A stretch of DNA of 64,000 bases, from assembly GCF_047663525.1 (NCBI RefSeq), contig NC_092590.1, positions 51,924,501 through 51,988,500 on the forward strand. The letters run 5' to 3'. This document shows, one piece after another, positions 37,701-49,110 of the stretch. The position numbers and the translations under genes are program-made. Under the pieces are notes generated by a model. That model ran no database searches. It had not been told where the DNA came from and was given only the letters and a program-made list of their open reading frames with translations. Origin of the DNA: Anas platyrhynchos. Its lineage: Eukaryota > Chordata > Aves > Anseriformes > Anatidae. Numbering within the stretch: the first letter of the stretch is position 1; each line of letters begins with the position of its first letter.

Positions 37701-40254
37701 AGACTGCAGGGGGTAAGTGGTCCCCACTGCTGTTCGGCCACCAGGGCTGGAGAAGGCAAATGCCTGGTTTAACAAAATGCTCATCGCTGTGTGAGAGAGG
37801 CTTCCTTGCTCTGCTTGCTCTCAGAGAAGGCTTTCTGTCCAGCTGTTGAGGCAGTACAGCTGTGCCACCTACATATCTTGGCTGCTCCTCTCTGGTGCCT
37901 GTTCTGCAAGACATTTACTTCTGCCTTGCACAAAACAAAAGCCTGCAGATGTTGAAAACACTGTTGAAATATGACCCGTCAGGTTTAAGCTATAAAATAT
38001 CTCAGCCTTGGTGACGTGCTGCTCTAATTCCGTAGCTGTTTATTGCTTAAAATGAATTCTTACTTGAATTAAAAAATGCAAAAAATTAAGACAGAACTGT
38101 TAAGGGATGTTGATTTATACTTAAGGGGCTGTCTAAAGTTTTCTTGAAATCCACTCATTTGGGGTGTGAGAAAGAGACAAACACTATCTAAGCTTTTTCA
38201 GTCTTCTTAAATTCGACCATTGACATTGCCAGGCCCAGAACACCACCATAAAATTTGAGTTTCTCTAATAGAATTTTCTAACTTGAAGGGCTATTTCATA
38301 TTGTTTTCTGTTACACGCTGACAGAAGGCTGAGGTGTTCGCTGTGCCAATATCAATGAGGTCCCTCGGGAGCAGCTCATGCCTGATCAGGCTGCCCCAAA
38401 GGTTGCAGCTCAGGCTGGCCCAGGTAGCTCTGCCACACTGCGACCTGATGCAGCAGAGGGCTGCCCACCTCTTCCCTTCTGCTTTCCTTTCCTCCTAGAT
38501 GTGGATGAGGAATTAGTTATTCATTCAGGATTATAGAATAATACAAAAAGAGAGAGAGACGGAGAGAATCGAGAATCTGTGGCCCCTTTCCAGCACAGTG
38601 CATGGCAATTGAACCTATGCTGGTTTTGCAGGCTTTTGTACTGGTACCTCTCTGCTGTGATGGCTAGCATGAGAATAAGTATCTCTGACAGCTCTGAGGG
38701 AAAGAGAACATCTTTCTTAGGTAACCGGAAACAATGGATTAAGTTGTGAAGCCTTTTCATTTTAAACAACATCATTCGGTCAAGGTGGGATGTTTGCTTG
38801 CAGGCAGGATACTTCAGTACCTTTTGTAATTTGCGGTTAAAATATTCTCCTTAGACTACCTTTTCCACTCATCTAGCTTACATAAATATTTGACTTGAAC
38901 AGATACCACTATTAATCTGTTTAGAATGTTGCTATACTGTTTACACAGAGAGGAAAGCTGTAAGCCTGCTTGTCCAAATAGTTTTAAGCAAGGGCAATGC
39001 TGCTTTTTAGCACCTGGCATAAATATTTGGAAAAAAATATAAATCCCAGATAACCTTGTCTCTCTCTTAGATATATTTACTGCTTCCTAAAACCTTTTCC
39101 CAAAAGGTCTTATTTTTTGTTGTTCTTTTCGAAAGAGCTTGATTTTTCTCTGTGAGCTGTATTTGTACATCGTCCATGTTCCTAATCAATGTTGTGATTT
39201 TATGAATTAAGATGTTTGTCTACCCAGATTTGTACAGACAACATGATCTAGTAGAATACAGGCTTGAAAGTGTCCATTATGTGAGTTATAGCATGCATAT
39301 TTGAACAGATCATTTCAGAATAACACAATAAGCTCTCTCATGTTCTTCATGTCCCAGCTTTCCTCTTATATCCACTTGAATTACCTTATTATTCCTTTGA
39401 AGGTTTTCTATGAGAGAGGTTGCATTTAAATAATAAAGAAACTTAGCACTACTGCAGTATGCTGGAGCTTTATTTTGAATCTTTTATGGATTTAGCTGAG
39501 GTGTGTCTAAACCAGGTTTATTTTGTTTTGTTTTCTTAAGATTTTATCCACTATCAATGATTTTTATTTGTGATTTCTCCTAGATGAAATGTAAGTGAAA
39601 AGAAATACATAGAAAGAACTGTGTGCATAGAAAAGAAACACACAGAAAGAAAAACAAACCAGAATCAAAACCAAAACAAAACCTTGTTTTGTTCTTTAGA
39701 CAGCTAATGCTCTTTTTTTCCAACCACAAGCAATAATAATAATAAAAACTAGAATATTTTGTAAACAAATATTAAAAATATTAATAATAAAAAGAAATAA
39801 AAAGCAGACTTAAAAACCCGGCTCCCCTGGAACCAGTGCCAGAGCTCTTCCTACCAATGCTAGCAGAGTGAGGACTTCCCTCCTGGTTCTGCAGAGCATC
39901 AGCAGAAGCTTCATAGTTGAAGCTAGTTAAGTTTGTGCTCAGTTTAAAGCAATGTTTAGGTATTTTCTGTTAGACATCTAAATGACCTTCCTCAGCACGT
40001 CGGTAACGCTGATAAGTTTCAGTTCAGAGGCTGAAGGACAGATTCTGTGATGAAGTAACTGCCTCTGGAGGAGAAATTTTTTTTGTTAGCTAGACTCTTC
40101 AAGTGAAGGACAGGTACATTGCACTCAGTAGGATGTTCCTTCTTCCAGATGATCTGGTTTCAACAATTAGGTCTCCAGAAGTGGGGTTTTAGCACAAATA
40201 CAACCTTTGAAAGTCCATTGATCTTTTGTTTCAAAGCTATTAATTCTATCCTTA
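37701..40254. other. Non-coding stretch
   Basis: I see no supported exon. A very strong acceptor-like tract ends at 38498 but is followed by only about a dozen open codons and no donor (see rejected items). AT-rich A/T runs lie around 39.7-39.8 kb. Confidence 0.4.
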
Positions 40255-40309
40255 GTTAAAGTTTGATCTTGAAGGTATCTTCCAACCTTAATGATTCTAT
40301 GATTCTATG
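40255..40309 (+). mobile_element. CR1 LINE 3' tail, very short
   Basis: GATCTTGAAGGTATCTTCCA followed by ACCTTAATGATTCTATGATT is the terminal segment of a CR1 element with two octamer units. Only about 50 bases remain, which indicates extreme 5' truncation. Confidence 0.8.
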
Positions 40310-42350
40310 GTAGCGGAGAAAAGAAATGGGCAAATTAGTCAGTACTTCATTGAAAATACAGTAGGAAGACTGGGCGTGCAAATGATTATGTATGTCTCTT
40401 GACAGGACAGTGCCAAGCAGAGTTTTCTAGGAGATGGCATATGGCATGCAAATCTCCAGTTTTATAGAAGCCAGAGGTGAAACTGTGGCCTCATTGGGTT
40501 TGCCTCTTTTTCTTTTGCTGGGGATTGTTTAGAGGCTTGTGTTTTCAAGAGTCTTTTACCTGCATTAGGCTCTAGGCAATGCACACGGAACAAGGGGGAG
40601 CTGAGTGCCTTAGGGACGCCAGCGTGCTTCATGCAGGGAGACTTCTATACAAACTACTAACAACAGATGTGAGACAAATTATATTCATGAAGTGTTTTCC
40701 CAGCTTCATTTAAAGTTTCAGTGATCTGCTCTTTTTCTGTATTTTTTTTTTTAAGAACACATTGCTTTTATACAATCTTTCTTTGCATTTTAGAGATCAG
40801 TTGAAGTGAGCGTGACCTCTTGTGCTAGTTGTTCAGCCTTTCAGAAAACATTAGCTGCCTGGTTTTAAAAATGTGGGACTGTTGAGTCACAGTAATAAAT
40901 CTGCAAATCGATGAAGACTGTAACCAATCACTGGAGGCAATGTGTATTACAAATGATGTTACTAACAAGGGCAATCTCATCTTATAAACAAAGACCTAAA
41001 TATTGAATTGAAAATTGTAGTTAAAAAAATAGGAATATGGGATTTCTTAGAAAAATTTCTGCCTTCCTGTGTCTCTCTTGTCCTCAGGACAGAAACATGG
41101 GGGAATAGGAGGACTTGACCCAGAGGAGGTCTGGGGAAGATGGGATCTGCCTTTCCGGGGCTTCATGGGCAGTGAAGGGGAAAAGAAAGCAGTTCAGTGA
41201 GGGAGGAGAAGGGAGGTCAGGATGAGCTGTGGGTGGGGGAACTAGGGATGTTTGAAGACAGAAGCTTTAGGGAGGCCTGAAGGCAAGTTAGGAACCAAAG
41301 ACTGCCATAATAGAAGAAAACCTCAAATATATTTAGACGGCTGCTACTCCAACTGCACATACAAATCAGGTATATCAAGTTAGATCAGATCTACTCATAG
41401 CGATGTGCACAAATATCACCCAGAATATTCCAGTCCATTATCTTCAGAATCCATGTACCTGGGGAAATTTTGGGAATTGTCCCAAATGCCATGCATGCAG
41501 GAAATGAATCCTTGTACACAAGCAAAATGATGAAGGGGCACATCTTTCCTGAAGTCAGAGGAGGAAGAGGAAACAACATTTGAGAGGTACTTCAATACAG
41601 TGGAAGTAATAAGTGTGCTCATATTTACATGCTGTGCTTGTATTGTGTTATAATTTCTTTTTAGTTCACAGAAATAGACTTCTCTCCAGTCAGCTTTCTT
41701 ATATGCAGAAACACCACTAAGTTGTGTTTAATTACAGCACAAAGATTAAAAAATGATTTGTTCTTCTTGAACTGGTGCTCTGTAAAGTGTTCAAAGTGCC
41801 TGTAACCCCTACTGTATATCACAGAGCAAAGAAATTGCATCCCATCCCCAGGAAGCTTGCCAGAACCCTCTTTTCTGCATTGTCTCTGAGTCAGGAAATC
41901 TAAACACGTATTCTAGTTTGTCAAACTTCCCAAAGTGCTGCTATGTATTTTGGGGCATGGTGAGACTCTGTTTATACCTCCATCAGCCATGAGCGTGAGA
42001 GCACTGTAAGAAGAAAGGAAAAATAATAATGGGAAAGCAGATCAGAAGTAAGATGTTTCCCATTGGAAACTGCAAGTTTTAGTGCACAGGCTGTCTGATT
42101 TCAAAGTTGGGAGACCATCTTCAGCTATTACTTGTAGCCAGAAGTGTATAAAAGATGACAGTGGGTGCAATGGTGTGGTCAAAAGGTTTTGGAGAGAGGG
42201 AGAATCAGGGAGGTAAGGGATAGAGACAGAAGAGGTGGTGGATGCAAATAATGAATCTGTATGTGGTGGCACAGAGAAATAGTGTGAATTTGTTTGGGCA
42301 TTAACAAAGTGTGCTTAGAGAAAGGAAGTGTAACGACAGATGTCCAGGAG
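40310..42350. other. Non-coding stretch
   Basis: A purine-rich G/A segment occupies about 41090-41290. No exon pair or repeat family is recognised. Confidence 0.45.
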
Positions 42351-42390
42351 TTAATGCATTTCACTTGAAATGTTAATGCATTTCACTTGA
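42351..42390 (+). repeat. 18-bp direct repeat, period 22
   Basis: TTAATGCATTTCACTTGA occurs at 42351-42368 and 42373-42390 with no mismatch. Each copy carries an ATGCAT palindrome. This is probably a recent small duplication. Confidence 0.95.
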
Positions 42391-42588
42391 CATTAAAATA
42401 GTTATAGCTTTTCCTTCCCATAAGTCATCTAATTCTGCTGAAATAAAATGCTGCAATTTTGATGGGTGTTTTTTGGGTTGAACATAGAGGGCTGAACAAC
42501 ATAAAGTTTTGAGTGCTTACTTGATACTTTACTTGTCAGGAGCTGTTGGGCTAAGATCTTCTCTGACACTGTTACAGACTATCACCCA
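42391..42588. other. Non-coding stretch
   Basis: Nothing is recognised in this short interval. Confidence 0.45.
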
Positions 42589-42740
42589 CAGAATCACACA
42601 GAAGGGCTGAGGCTGGCAGGGCCCTCAGGAGCCCACCTGGTCCAACCCCTGCTCAAGCAGGGTCACTCAGCAGGTTGCCCAAGACCATGTCCTGGTGGCT
42701 TTTGAAGACCTCCAAGGGGGAGACTACACCTCTCTGTACC
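42589..42740 (-). mobile_element. CR1 LINE fragment, minus strand
   Basis: The stretch reads CACAGAATCACACAGAAGGG, then CACCTGGTCCAACCCCTGCT, then CAGGTTGCCCAAGACCATGT and CTCCAAGGGGGAGACTACAC. These are the successive blocks of a reverse-complemented CR1 3' region in the usual order. The copy is 5'-truncated near 42740 and diverged. It has no coding capacity. Confidence 0.85.
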
Positions 42741-43023
42741 TTAGCAGGAGGGTAATCAACATCTGACTTGTTTTTTACTGTTCTCCAGAGAGTTTCCCCT
42801 GTTTTTTCTGTTGGTCTTCCCCTTTGCTGCAGCACACTTTGCTTTTGTCCCTGTTGGGCTGAGGATTGTCTGCTGTTGCCTGTCTGCAAGGAGAGGACTT
42901 GGGAAATGGTGGCCAGCAGAAGCTCTTTGGGGAAATGTAGTCCAGGATGTGCATAGGTCAGTCCTCTCTTGGCACCGTCTTTGTCATCAGCAGTGTGTTG
43001 GTGTTGACTTACGGTAGGAGTTG
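42741..43023. other. Non-coding stretch
   Basis: A pyrimidine-rich region at 42765-42830 has acceptor-like ends but no exon could be supported. Confidence 0.4.
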
Positions 43024-43051
43024 TGATTCAGGGTTCATGATTCAGGGTTCA
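43024..43051 (+). repeat. 14-bp perfect tandem duplication
   Basis: TGATTCAGGGTTCA is repeated exactly once in tandem. Confidence 0.95.
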
Positions 43052-44629
43052 CTGTTCTGCACAGAAGTGCATGCATCACAGAGAGAAGGGTTGGGACTTT
43101 GACTCTGCTTCAGCAACTTTCATCCAGCAGAGCCCTGCAAGCAGGAGGCAGAAAGAAATTTGTGTTTGAAAAGGATGAGTCCAAGCTGCAGTGTCACGGC
43201 AGGAAAGGTTTTCTAAAATGCACAGCCTAAGCCCTACGTGCTACAGAATAATCCAGGCTCTGCTGCAATTGCTGAATGAGTTTCCTTCCTGACCTAAAAT
43301 GCCTGTGCTTCCAGGACAGGCTCTGACTTTTATGGCCTCAGACGGAACAAAAAATGGTTGTTTTTGGATTCAGCTCATCAAAACCACAGACAGAAACCCT
43401 GTGCTATGCAGCAGTCAACTCTTTCCATGAACAGGCAAGGGAATGCACTGGATTACATGCTTTGTGGTTATGTTACTTAGATATGCTGTCCTGAGCTTGT
43501 GTATGTAACAAAAGTCATGGTAGAGACTATGAGACAAAACTTAATACAGCCTCTACAATATGACCCTCCTACTGGAATTCTGGAAATAACAAAAAGAAGA
43601 AAGGATGACTTGTTTCTTACTGCCTATTAACACATCCATTTCTGGACAGATTTTCATTCTTGCATTAACAAAAAGCTTAACAATCTCCCCAAAGCAGGGA
43701 GGATGACAGGAAGACTAAACGGCTAGGGACTGGGGGAATGGCTGAATGCTGTGGAACTGGAGTTTCTCCAGGTCTCTTGAGCTGTTTCTGGTTTTGCAAC
43801 ACTGGTTAGTTTGCAAAGCATTTTTCTGTAATTTAAACCTATGCGTTTTCATGGATGACTCATTTTAGGAAATAGTGTTCTGGCTAAAGGCAAATCTGTG
43901 CTATGTGCTTAAGAGTCCTTCTCATCAGAAAAAATGCAGAGATTTTCAGAAAAAAAAAGTTAGAATCTATACTACTGTGCTGTCTTGTCAAATCATATGT
44001 CTGTCACGGACGTGTGTTTCTATTAAAATTTAAGCTTCAAACACAGTTAGTTTGAACAGATTTGTGTTGGGTAATTAAGGTAAGAGTACGACAGCCCTCA
44101 CCAAGTGCAAGAACACGCCATCTCTGTGGGGGTTAGAGAAACCCCACAAAATGAAAACAGGCAACAGATTAGGAGGTAAACAACACCAAAAACTAAAAGT
44201 TTTGAAACAAAATGTATATTCAGAAAGCATTTTTCTTGGAACAGGCTTCTTGTACAAAACGTCCAGTATGCAGCCTGGATCTAAAAAGAGAAGAAAGAGT
44301 GTGTTCCAGCCTTGCTCTGAGTGTTGGTGTAAGAATCAGCTGGATAACCTCTCAGCATTGCAAACAGCTGATTAACAGTCAGAAAAACTGATATTTTATC
44401 AAGCTGTTATTGCAACAGAGTAAAGAGATAATTTTATGGTCTCTCCTTCTTGGTTCACACATGACAGTTAATATTGATAGTTTTGCAAAATGGTCACTCT
44501 CTTAGAAATACTATATTATTTGGAAATTTTCATAGATCTGTAAATTTACAGTGTCTCTATATTGACAAAACTGCTCTAATGCTGCTGCCATTCCTGCTTT
44601 CTGATAGAATGGGATTTTTCTTTCCACAG
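43052..44629. other. Non-coding stretch
   Basis: Nothing is recognised. The 3' part would be the end of intron 1 in the three-exon model. Confidence 0.4.
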
Positions 44630-44816
44630 AAACAAGGCAATTGTCTGGATGATAAAACAGTTTCAAATGTCCAGTGTCATGGGCACCAAAAAAAAACACC
44701 ACAACAACAGCCATCTGCAACTGATCTGAGATCAGCCTGTAAGGAAATTGACCCAAAATGGCTGGTCAACATCTTTGCAGAGTGTATTATGCATCATAGT
44801 GGAAGAAGGAGAAGTG
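44630..44816 (+). CDS. Candidate internal exon of unknown small gene
   Basis: The acceptor GGGATTTTTCTTTCCACAG is strong and the donor GTG|GTGAGA is good. Between them one frame is open for 187 bases, starting in phase 0 with KQGNCLDDKTVSNVQCHGHQ and ending in phase 1. The residues are polar, with lysines, a QQQ run, the segment DPKWLVNIFAECIMHH and then GRRRS, a possible basophilic kinase site. An A9 run inside the exon (about 44688-44696) makes this frame sensitive to a sequencing or slippage error. Phase 0 matches the candidate exon at 36982-37056, and the phase-1 end matches the acceptor at 52355. No domain is recognised. This is the best single exon model in the window, yet it is still only a prediction. 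Confidence 0.35.
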
Positions 44817-46399
44817 GTGAGAATGCTAAAGAGGAGGCAAAAATAAGAACAACATAGCTAATGAGATGCTGTGGCGCGAATCCACTGAGCCCCTGCTTGC
44901 CAGGACAGCAAGAGCTTCTAACTTGTTTTCAGTGCTATAAATTTGTTGAGTTTTCATTTCTCGGTGATTTTTTTTTTCATTTTTTTTTTCATTTTTTTTC
45001 TTTTCTGTTTCATTCTCACCTTAATAGCAGGATTGCTTGCTAACCCCTTGTTGGCTCCCTTCATATTTTTCTTTCCTGTTTAAGATCTCCTCTTCCTTTC
45101 TTCTTTTATTTTCTCAAGCACTTTCAAATATTTACCACTAGGTGCAGAACCAGATGCGCAGCACCTGCACTCTTCCACTAAACACAGATTTCCAAGAAAT
45201 TTGCTCTTTTGGTGCCCTGATCCATCAGGGCCAGAGTATGCTTAGCTTTTTTAGGTAATTGTATTGATATAAAAACTGACTTAGGATGTCTTTACCATTT
45301 GCTGGGGCCTGCAAAATGGCTTGATTAAGCTATTACTGTTCTGAAAAATAAATTACTGATCACTCATCTTTCAGATATGGAATTGGAAGGCAACCTTTAT
45401 CTTTAGAGGACCTACATATTTTTACATGTGAAAACTTAACAGATGCCCCTTTGTTTAGTAACTAAAACTGCAGTAAGGGTAAATGAAACATACCATTTTG
45501 TTTTATGGCAAAATTCGCATAGGATATGAGTATATGAGAGATACCATTTGTATAAGGATGTGGACCAGAGTAAATGTTGATTTAAAAAATAATAATAATA
45601 ATAATAATAAAATAATTTAAAGTGTTCTAAATTTGTAGGAATTTGATGTAGAAATTTTGTGGTTTTAAATCAGCACTTTCTTTCTTGTTGGATGTGACGA
45701 AGTACAGGGTGCCATGTATAGTTTTCAGCTTTGACACCCTGATCCAGATGCTGTGCTTGTGCCAGAAAATAAAAAACACTTCCATTTTCCTGCCAGCATT
45801 CCTGGCTGTCAGATACTTCAGATGGCAGGAGCCTGGAGTCCCATTTCGTGTGTGCTTTAGAGCTTCTCCAGGATCTGAGGAGTTCTCAAGTTCTTTTTAC
45901 TTCACACCTCAGCTTTCTATCACTGTGTTTGCTTCCCTGTGTGCAGAGGTATATTCCCTCCTTCAGAGTAATACTGCTTTCACTGCTCTCGTTTCTTTGA
46001 ATTTGTGGTTCAAGCTTTTCTTTATCAAGCAAGAGGCCAGCTCTGGTGGAGGTTCCTGAACCAGAGGTGATGAGGAGAAGACATCAGGAAAGCATCTCCC
46101 TGCAGGTGTTCTGTTCTTGTGCTTCTGCCTGATCACCTCCTAAGGGGCAGAAGCGGGGTGCTGAGCAGGATGCTCAGTCTGACCCCATTTGGCTGCCTTT
46201 GTACATGACTTGGGGGTTAGTCATTTTGTTTCCAGTCAGAGCTCCTGTAAGAGCCAGCTTGCTCCTTGCTGATGTGTCATTTTGCCGTGCTGAAACACAA
46301 CCACCAGCACTGCTGTGTCTCCACAGGACCTCCAGAAAAAGGTGAGGGACATCCAGCTTGCGAAGGGCGTCGAGTTTCCCTGCCAAGCACAGCGAGGAT
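44817..46399. other. Candidate intron 2 sequence
   Basis: The stretch holds interrupted T-rich runs at 44969-45004 (three T blocks separated by CA) and an AAT array at 45588-45610. The open plus-strand frame at 45685-46059 lacks splice support. Confidence 0.4.
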
Positions 46400-47000
46400 A
46401 CAGTTTGGTTAGGCATTCGAGCCTCCATTTTTGGTTTCACTTTTTTTTTCAGTGGGAACATTATTTTTGCTGATAACCTCTCATCTGGGCAGAAATCTCG
46501 GCGTGACTCTCCCCAGGCTGATTGATGACTTCCTGAGGCTGGTGTTGCAAGGCAGGCTGCTGAACGCTGCTTCCTCCAGGGGCTCAGCCAAAGCCGTTTG
46601 GGGCTGCAAATGGATTGCATACGCAGGCAGCCCAGGAGCTGCAGCATGCTAACATTTTATGGCTCTTTTTTTTCCTTCTCATTACATCTAATAGTAGTCA
46701 TCCAGGTGCTGTGGGCTTTCCCTCCCCCGGTCATATTGGTGGCATGAACTTGCTAGGAACCATCCATCTGACAACTATATCACAAGGATAAAAAGTTGCT
46801 ACATCGGTATTTTTTATATTTCAACGTGGTTGCACCCCTCCAGAGGCATTAGCGAGCGTACTGCCACAAAACTATTTGTTTCCATCTTTAATTTGGCTGG
46901 TTTCCATGCTGCATCTGCTCTCTGCTTTTAGAGCGATGGCAAAGCTGGAAGTTCACGTGTGTGATAAGGATCTGTATGCGCAGACCTAATCAAGATTTCT
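46400..47000. promoter_or_regulatory. Possible regulatory block with raised CpG
   Basis: Unlike most of the window this stretch is repeat-poor and keeps a fair number of CpGs, for example GCGAAGGGCGTCGAG just upstream at about 46359. It also holds GCGAGCG near 46852. It includes a strong acceptor-like T9CAG ending at 46452, followed by an open frame to a stop at 46652 in a phase that would also fit the donor after 44816. It could be an enhancer or an alternative terminal exon. No family or motif set decides between them. Confidence 0.2.
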
Positions 47001-47574
47001 TCTAGAACAAACTGTGGATGGAGATCATGCTGACCTCTCCAACCAGTCATCCAAAAAGCATGTCCATGAATTCAAGTCATTTATTAGTCTTGGCTTTTAT
47101 TTTATTGTTTTTTATGTTGCTCACCATGAAATTTTCTCTTGCTACACATGAGATCCTGCTGGGGATTTTGGTAGCTCTGCTCCCCTTCTGTTCCCGACTG
47201 ACTCAGATACGCTGTTTGTTTTGTTCCACAAATGTGAATCCCCTTTTGTTGACAGAGATTTTTGTAGTACACAGATTCCTATATTCACTGTCTTGATCTG
47301 GATTCTGTGCTCTTACTCATCCCAGCCTGTTAGTGTTATCTTCTGCTCTTTAGAAAAACAGTTTTAGCTTTTATTTCCTGTCAGATCGACTTCCAGCTCA
47401 ATTTGCTGCCTCCATCAAAAGTCTCCAAGACGCTACTGTCTAAGTGTCTCGAGCTATAGTATAAATAGATGTTGCCATTTGTTTATAAGCGCTCATTTTT
47501 GCATAGATCATAGAAGAAGAAAAAAAAAAAACAAAAAACAAAAAAACAACACAAAAGCAAAAACACAAAAACTG
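47001..47574. other. Non-coding stretch
   Basis: The open plus-strand frame at 47018-47296 is hydrophobic only because the DNA is T-rich. There are no splice signals. An A-rich segment lies at 47517-47572. Confidence 0.4.
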
Positions 47575-47592
47575 ACACACACACACACACAC
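47575..47592 (+). repeat. (AC)9 microsatellite
   Basis: There are nine perfect AC units at the edge of an A-rich low-complexity segment. Confidence 0.9.
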
Positions 47593-47893
47593 AAAAGGAA
47601 AAAAAAAGAACTGTAAGGGCATTTTGACAAAGCAGCCTCATTTAGGCCACCACATGTTTACTCAATAGCTTCGTCTGCTTCTGGAGTGTATGATAAATAA
47701 ATATGCGATCGAATCAGATTTACTGCTTCTCCCATGAACCGATAAAGGACGTGGTGAGGAAGAGCAGCAAGTCCTGTGCAGTGCTTGTTTGAGCAGCCCT
47801 GCTCACAGAAAGGATGCTTATTCCTTCCCAGGGCTGATCCCTGCACCCTGGGCTGGCGGGGAGCGTGACCCCGGGTGCCAACTCCCATGGATG
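47593..47893. other. Non-coding stretch, CpG-bearing part at 47.69-47.76 kb
   Basis: The piece around 47700-47760 contains GCGATCGAATC and CCGATAAAGGACGTGG. It is free of repeats and could be a small conserved element. No exon is supported. Confidence 0.3.
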
Positions 47894-47936
47894 GTGTGCG
47901 TGCGTGTGCATGCGTGTGCGTGTGTGTGTGTGTGCA
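47894..47936 (+). repeat. 43-bp alternating purine-pyrimidine repeat (Z-DNA-prone)
   Basis: All 43 bases alternate strictly between purine and pyrimidine, as GT steps with several GC and one CA step. Long alternating GT/GC tracts can adopt left-handed Z-DNA under negative supercoiling. A C7 run follows at about 47941. In the minus strand it encodes a chance Thr-His repeat. Confidence 0.9.
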
Positions 47937-48301
47937 ACAACCCCCCCGGCCAAATTCCCACCTCCCCGCACACAGGGCATGCATTTCATCACGGGCGCAG
48001 ATTGCTTCCAGATGAGCGGAGGCCATTAGGGAGGAGTGCCTGCTCGCAGAGGTGCCGCTGTTAGGAAAGGGCTCGCTGCTTGTGCAGCCTTGCTGTGGGC
48101 CTGCTGAGCCCAATCGGGGTGCAGAAACAAAAGGGGAGGCGAAAGACAGAGAGCTTCCCTCTCCTGGGTTGTCCCTTTGCAGTAGCCCACAACCTGCACG
48201 ATGCAAAGGTGGCCAAAGAGGCGTCCACCTTCCTTGCCTGCTTCGTAGGGATGGAGGAGAATGGATCCAGAGATGGTTTTCTGGGTGGGCCTGTGTTTTT
48301 A
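47937..48301. other. GC-rich non-coding stretch
   Basis: This is the most GC-rich part of the window outside 36.8-37.2 kb. Long open frames on both strands (minus 47658-48332 is 224 codons) follow from low stop density. No family motif is visible. Confidence 0.4.
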
Positions 48302-48320
48302 TTACCACCAGGGGGCTGCC
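48302..48320 (+). promoter_or_regulatory. CTCF-type binding site
   Basis: The core CCACCAGGGGGC at 48305-48316 matches the 12 central positions of the vertebrate CTCF consensus exactly. It is followed by TGCC instead of the common GCTA. CTCF is a zinc-finger protein that anchors chromatin loops and insulators. The site lies in the GC-rich segment at 47.9-48.5 kb, a typical setting. The motif is seen directly; occupancy is inferred. Confidence 0.65.
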
Positions 48321-48660
48321 ATCTGCTGGCAATTAGGCCTGTTTTTTTTAGATTTATTTACTGAAGTGCATTTCAACAGCCTTGCAGGGGTACCCCAAGA
48401 GGAAAAGCTGCCTGTCGCAGCAGCGGGTGGAGGCAGGGCTCCTTGACCAAGACGTGGGGCAAGGGGCAGCCGTGTAGGTGGCGTGTCCACGAAGCGGGCT
48501 CCGGGGGTTGTGGGGTGTCACAACTCAGTGAGTCAGCGGAGTCGCGTTGCTGCAAAAAAAGCAAACATCCCACTGGCTTGTGTAAACAGGCACAGAGCCT
48601 GCGAGAGATGTGAAGTAATCCTTCCGTCCTTGCGATAATGCCTGGGCTGGAGGACGGCAG
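48321..48660. other. GC-rich non-coding stretch
   Basis: Nothing further is recognised between the CTCF-type site and the CR1-like segment. Confidence 0.4.
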
Positions 48661-49110
48661 ATGACACACTTTGAGAGGGTCTGGAGGGACTGGAGTGAGC
48701 CCAGGGGGCAGCAGCAGGACAGGTTGTGTTCCCCACAGCCTGTGGTCCATGAAGGGAGGCTGGATGAATTGAGCTTAATGTTGTCTGAGAAGGGCAATGG
48801 TATGGGACCAGGCTGCAGCTTTAAAGCATGCATAAATGCTGCTGGGGCCAGGCTGTCCTCTGTGGCATCAGTAGAGAGGATACGGGCTAATGGACTTTAA
48901 TTTCAGCCAAGAAAATGCAGGTTAGACATTGGAAAGAGCTTCCTCTTGGGAGAGGGGGAAATGGCTGTCCAGGATGAACTCTCTGACAAGGCTGAGAAGT
49001 CACCAGTTGAGTGCTAACGTTGGCCAGGAGCAGCATGGAGATGTCTGCTCCTGGCTTTCGGCAAGGGAGGAACTGGAGACCTCTTGGGATGCTTCCAGCT
49101 GTGTAAGCCA
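48661..49110 (+). mobile_element. Diverged CR1-like fragment
   Basis: Several blocks recall the CR1 3' coding/UTR region in the right order on the plus strand. They are GAGAGGGTCTGGAGGGACTGG, then GGCAATGGTATGGGACCAGG with a following TTTAAA, then GGTTAGACATTGGAAAGAGC, then AAGTCACC and finally GACCTCTTGGGATGCTTCCA. They correspond to the CR1 words for 'agggtccagaggag', 'caatggctttaaa', 'agattggacatnaggaagaaat' and 'gacctct...ttccag'. The copy is strongly diverged and lacks an octamer tail, so its limits are uncertain. Confidence 0.45.

Noticed and set aside
38499..38534. Exon after a very strong pyrimidine tract ending CCTCCTAG
   Set aside because: It is open for only about a dozen codons with no donor. 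Its phase 1 does not match the donor at 37056.
46174..46647. 157-codon open frame on the minus strand
   Set aside because: It has no acceptor or donor pair and no recognised domain. It overlaps an equally open plus-strand frame in a CpG-bearing block.
47018..47296. Hydrophobic 92-codon frame that looks like a membrane protein
   Set aside because: Hydrophobicity follows from T-rich codons. There is no start context, splice site or topology consistent with a known family.
47658..48332. 224-codon open frame on the minus strand
   Set aside because: It lies in GC-rich DNA with few stops and includes a chance Thr-His run from the GT repeat. It has no family motif or splice sites, and competing open frames exist on the plus strand.
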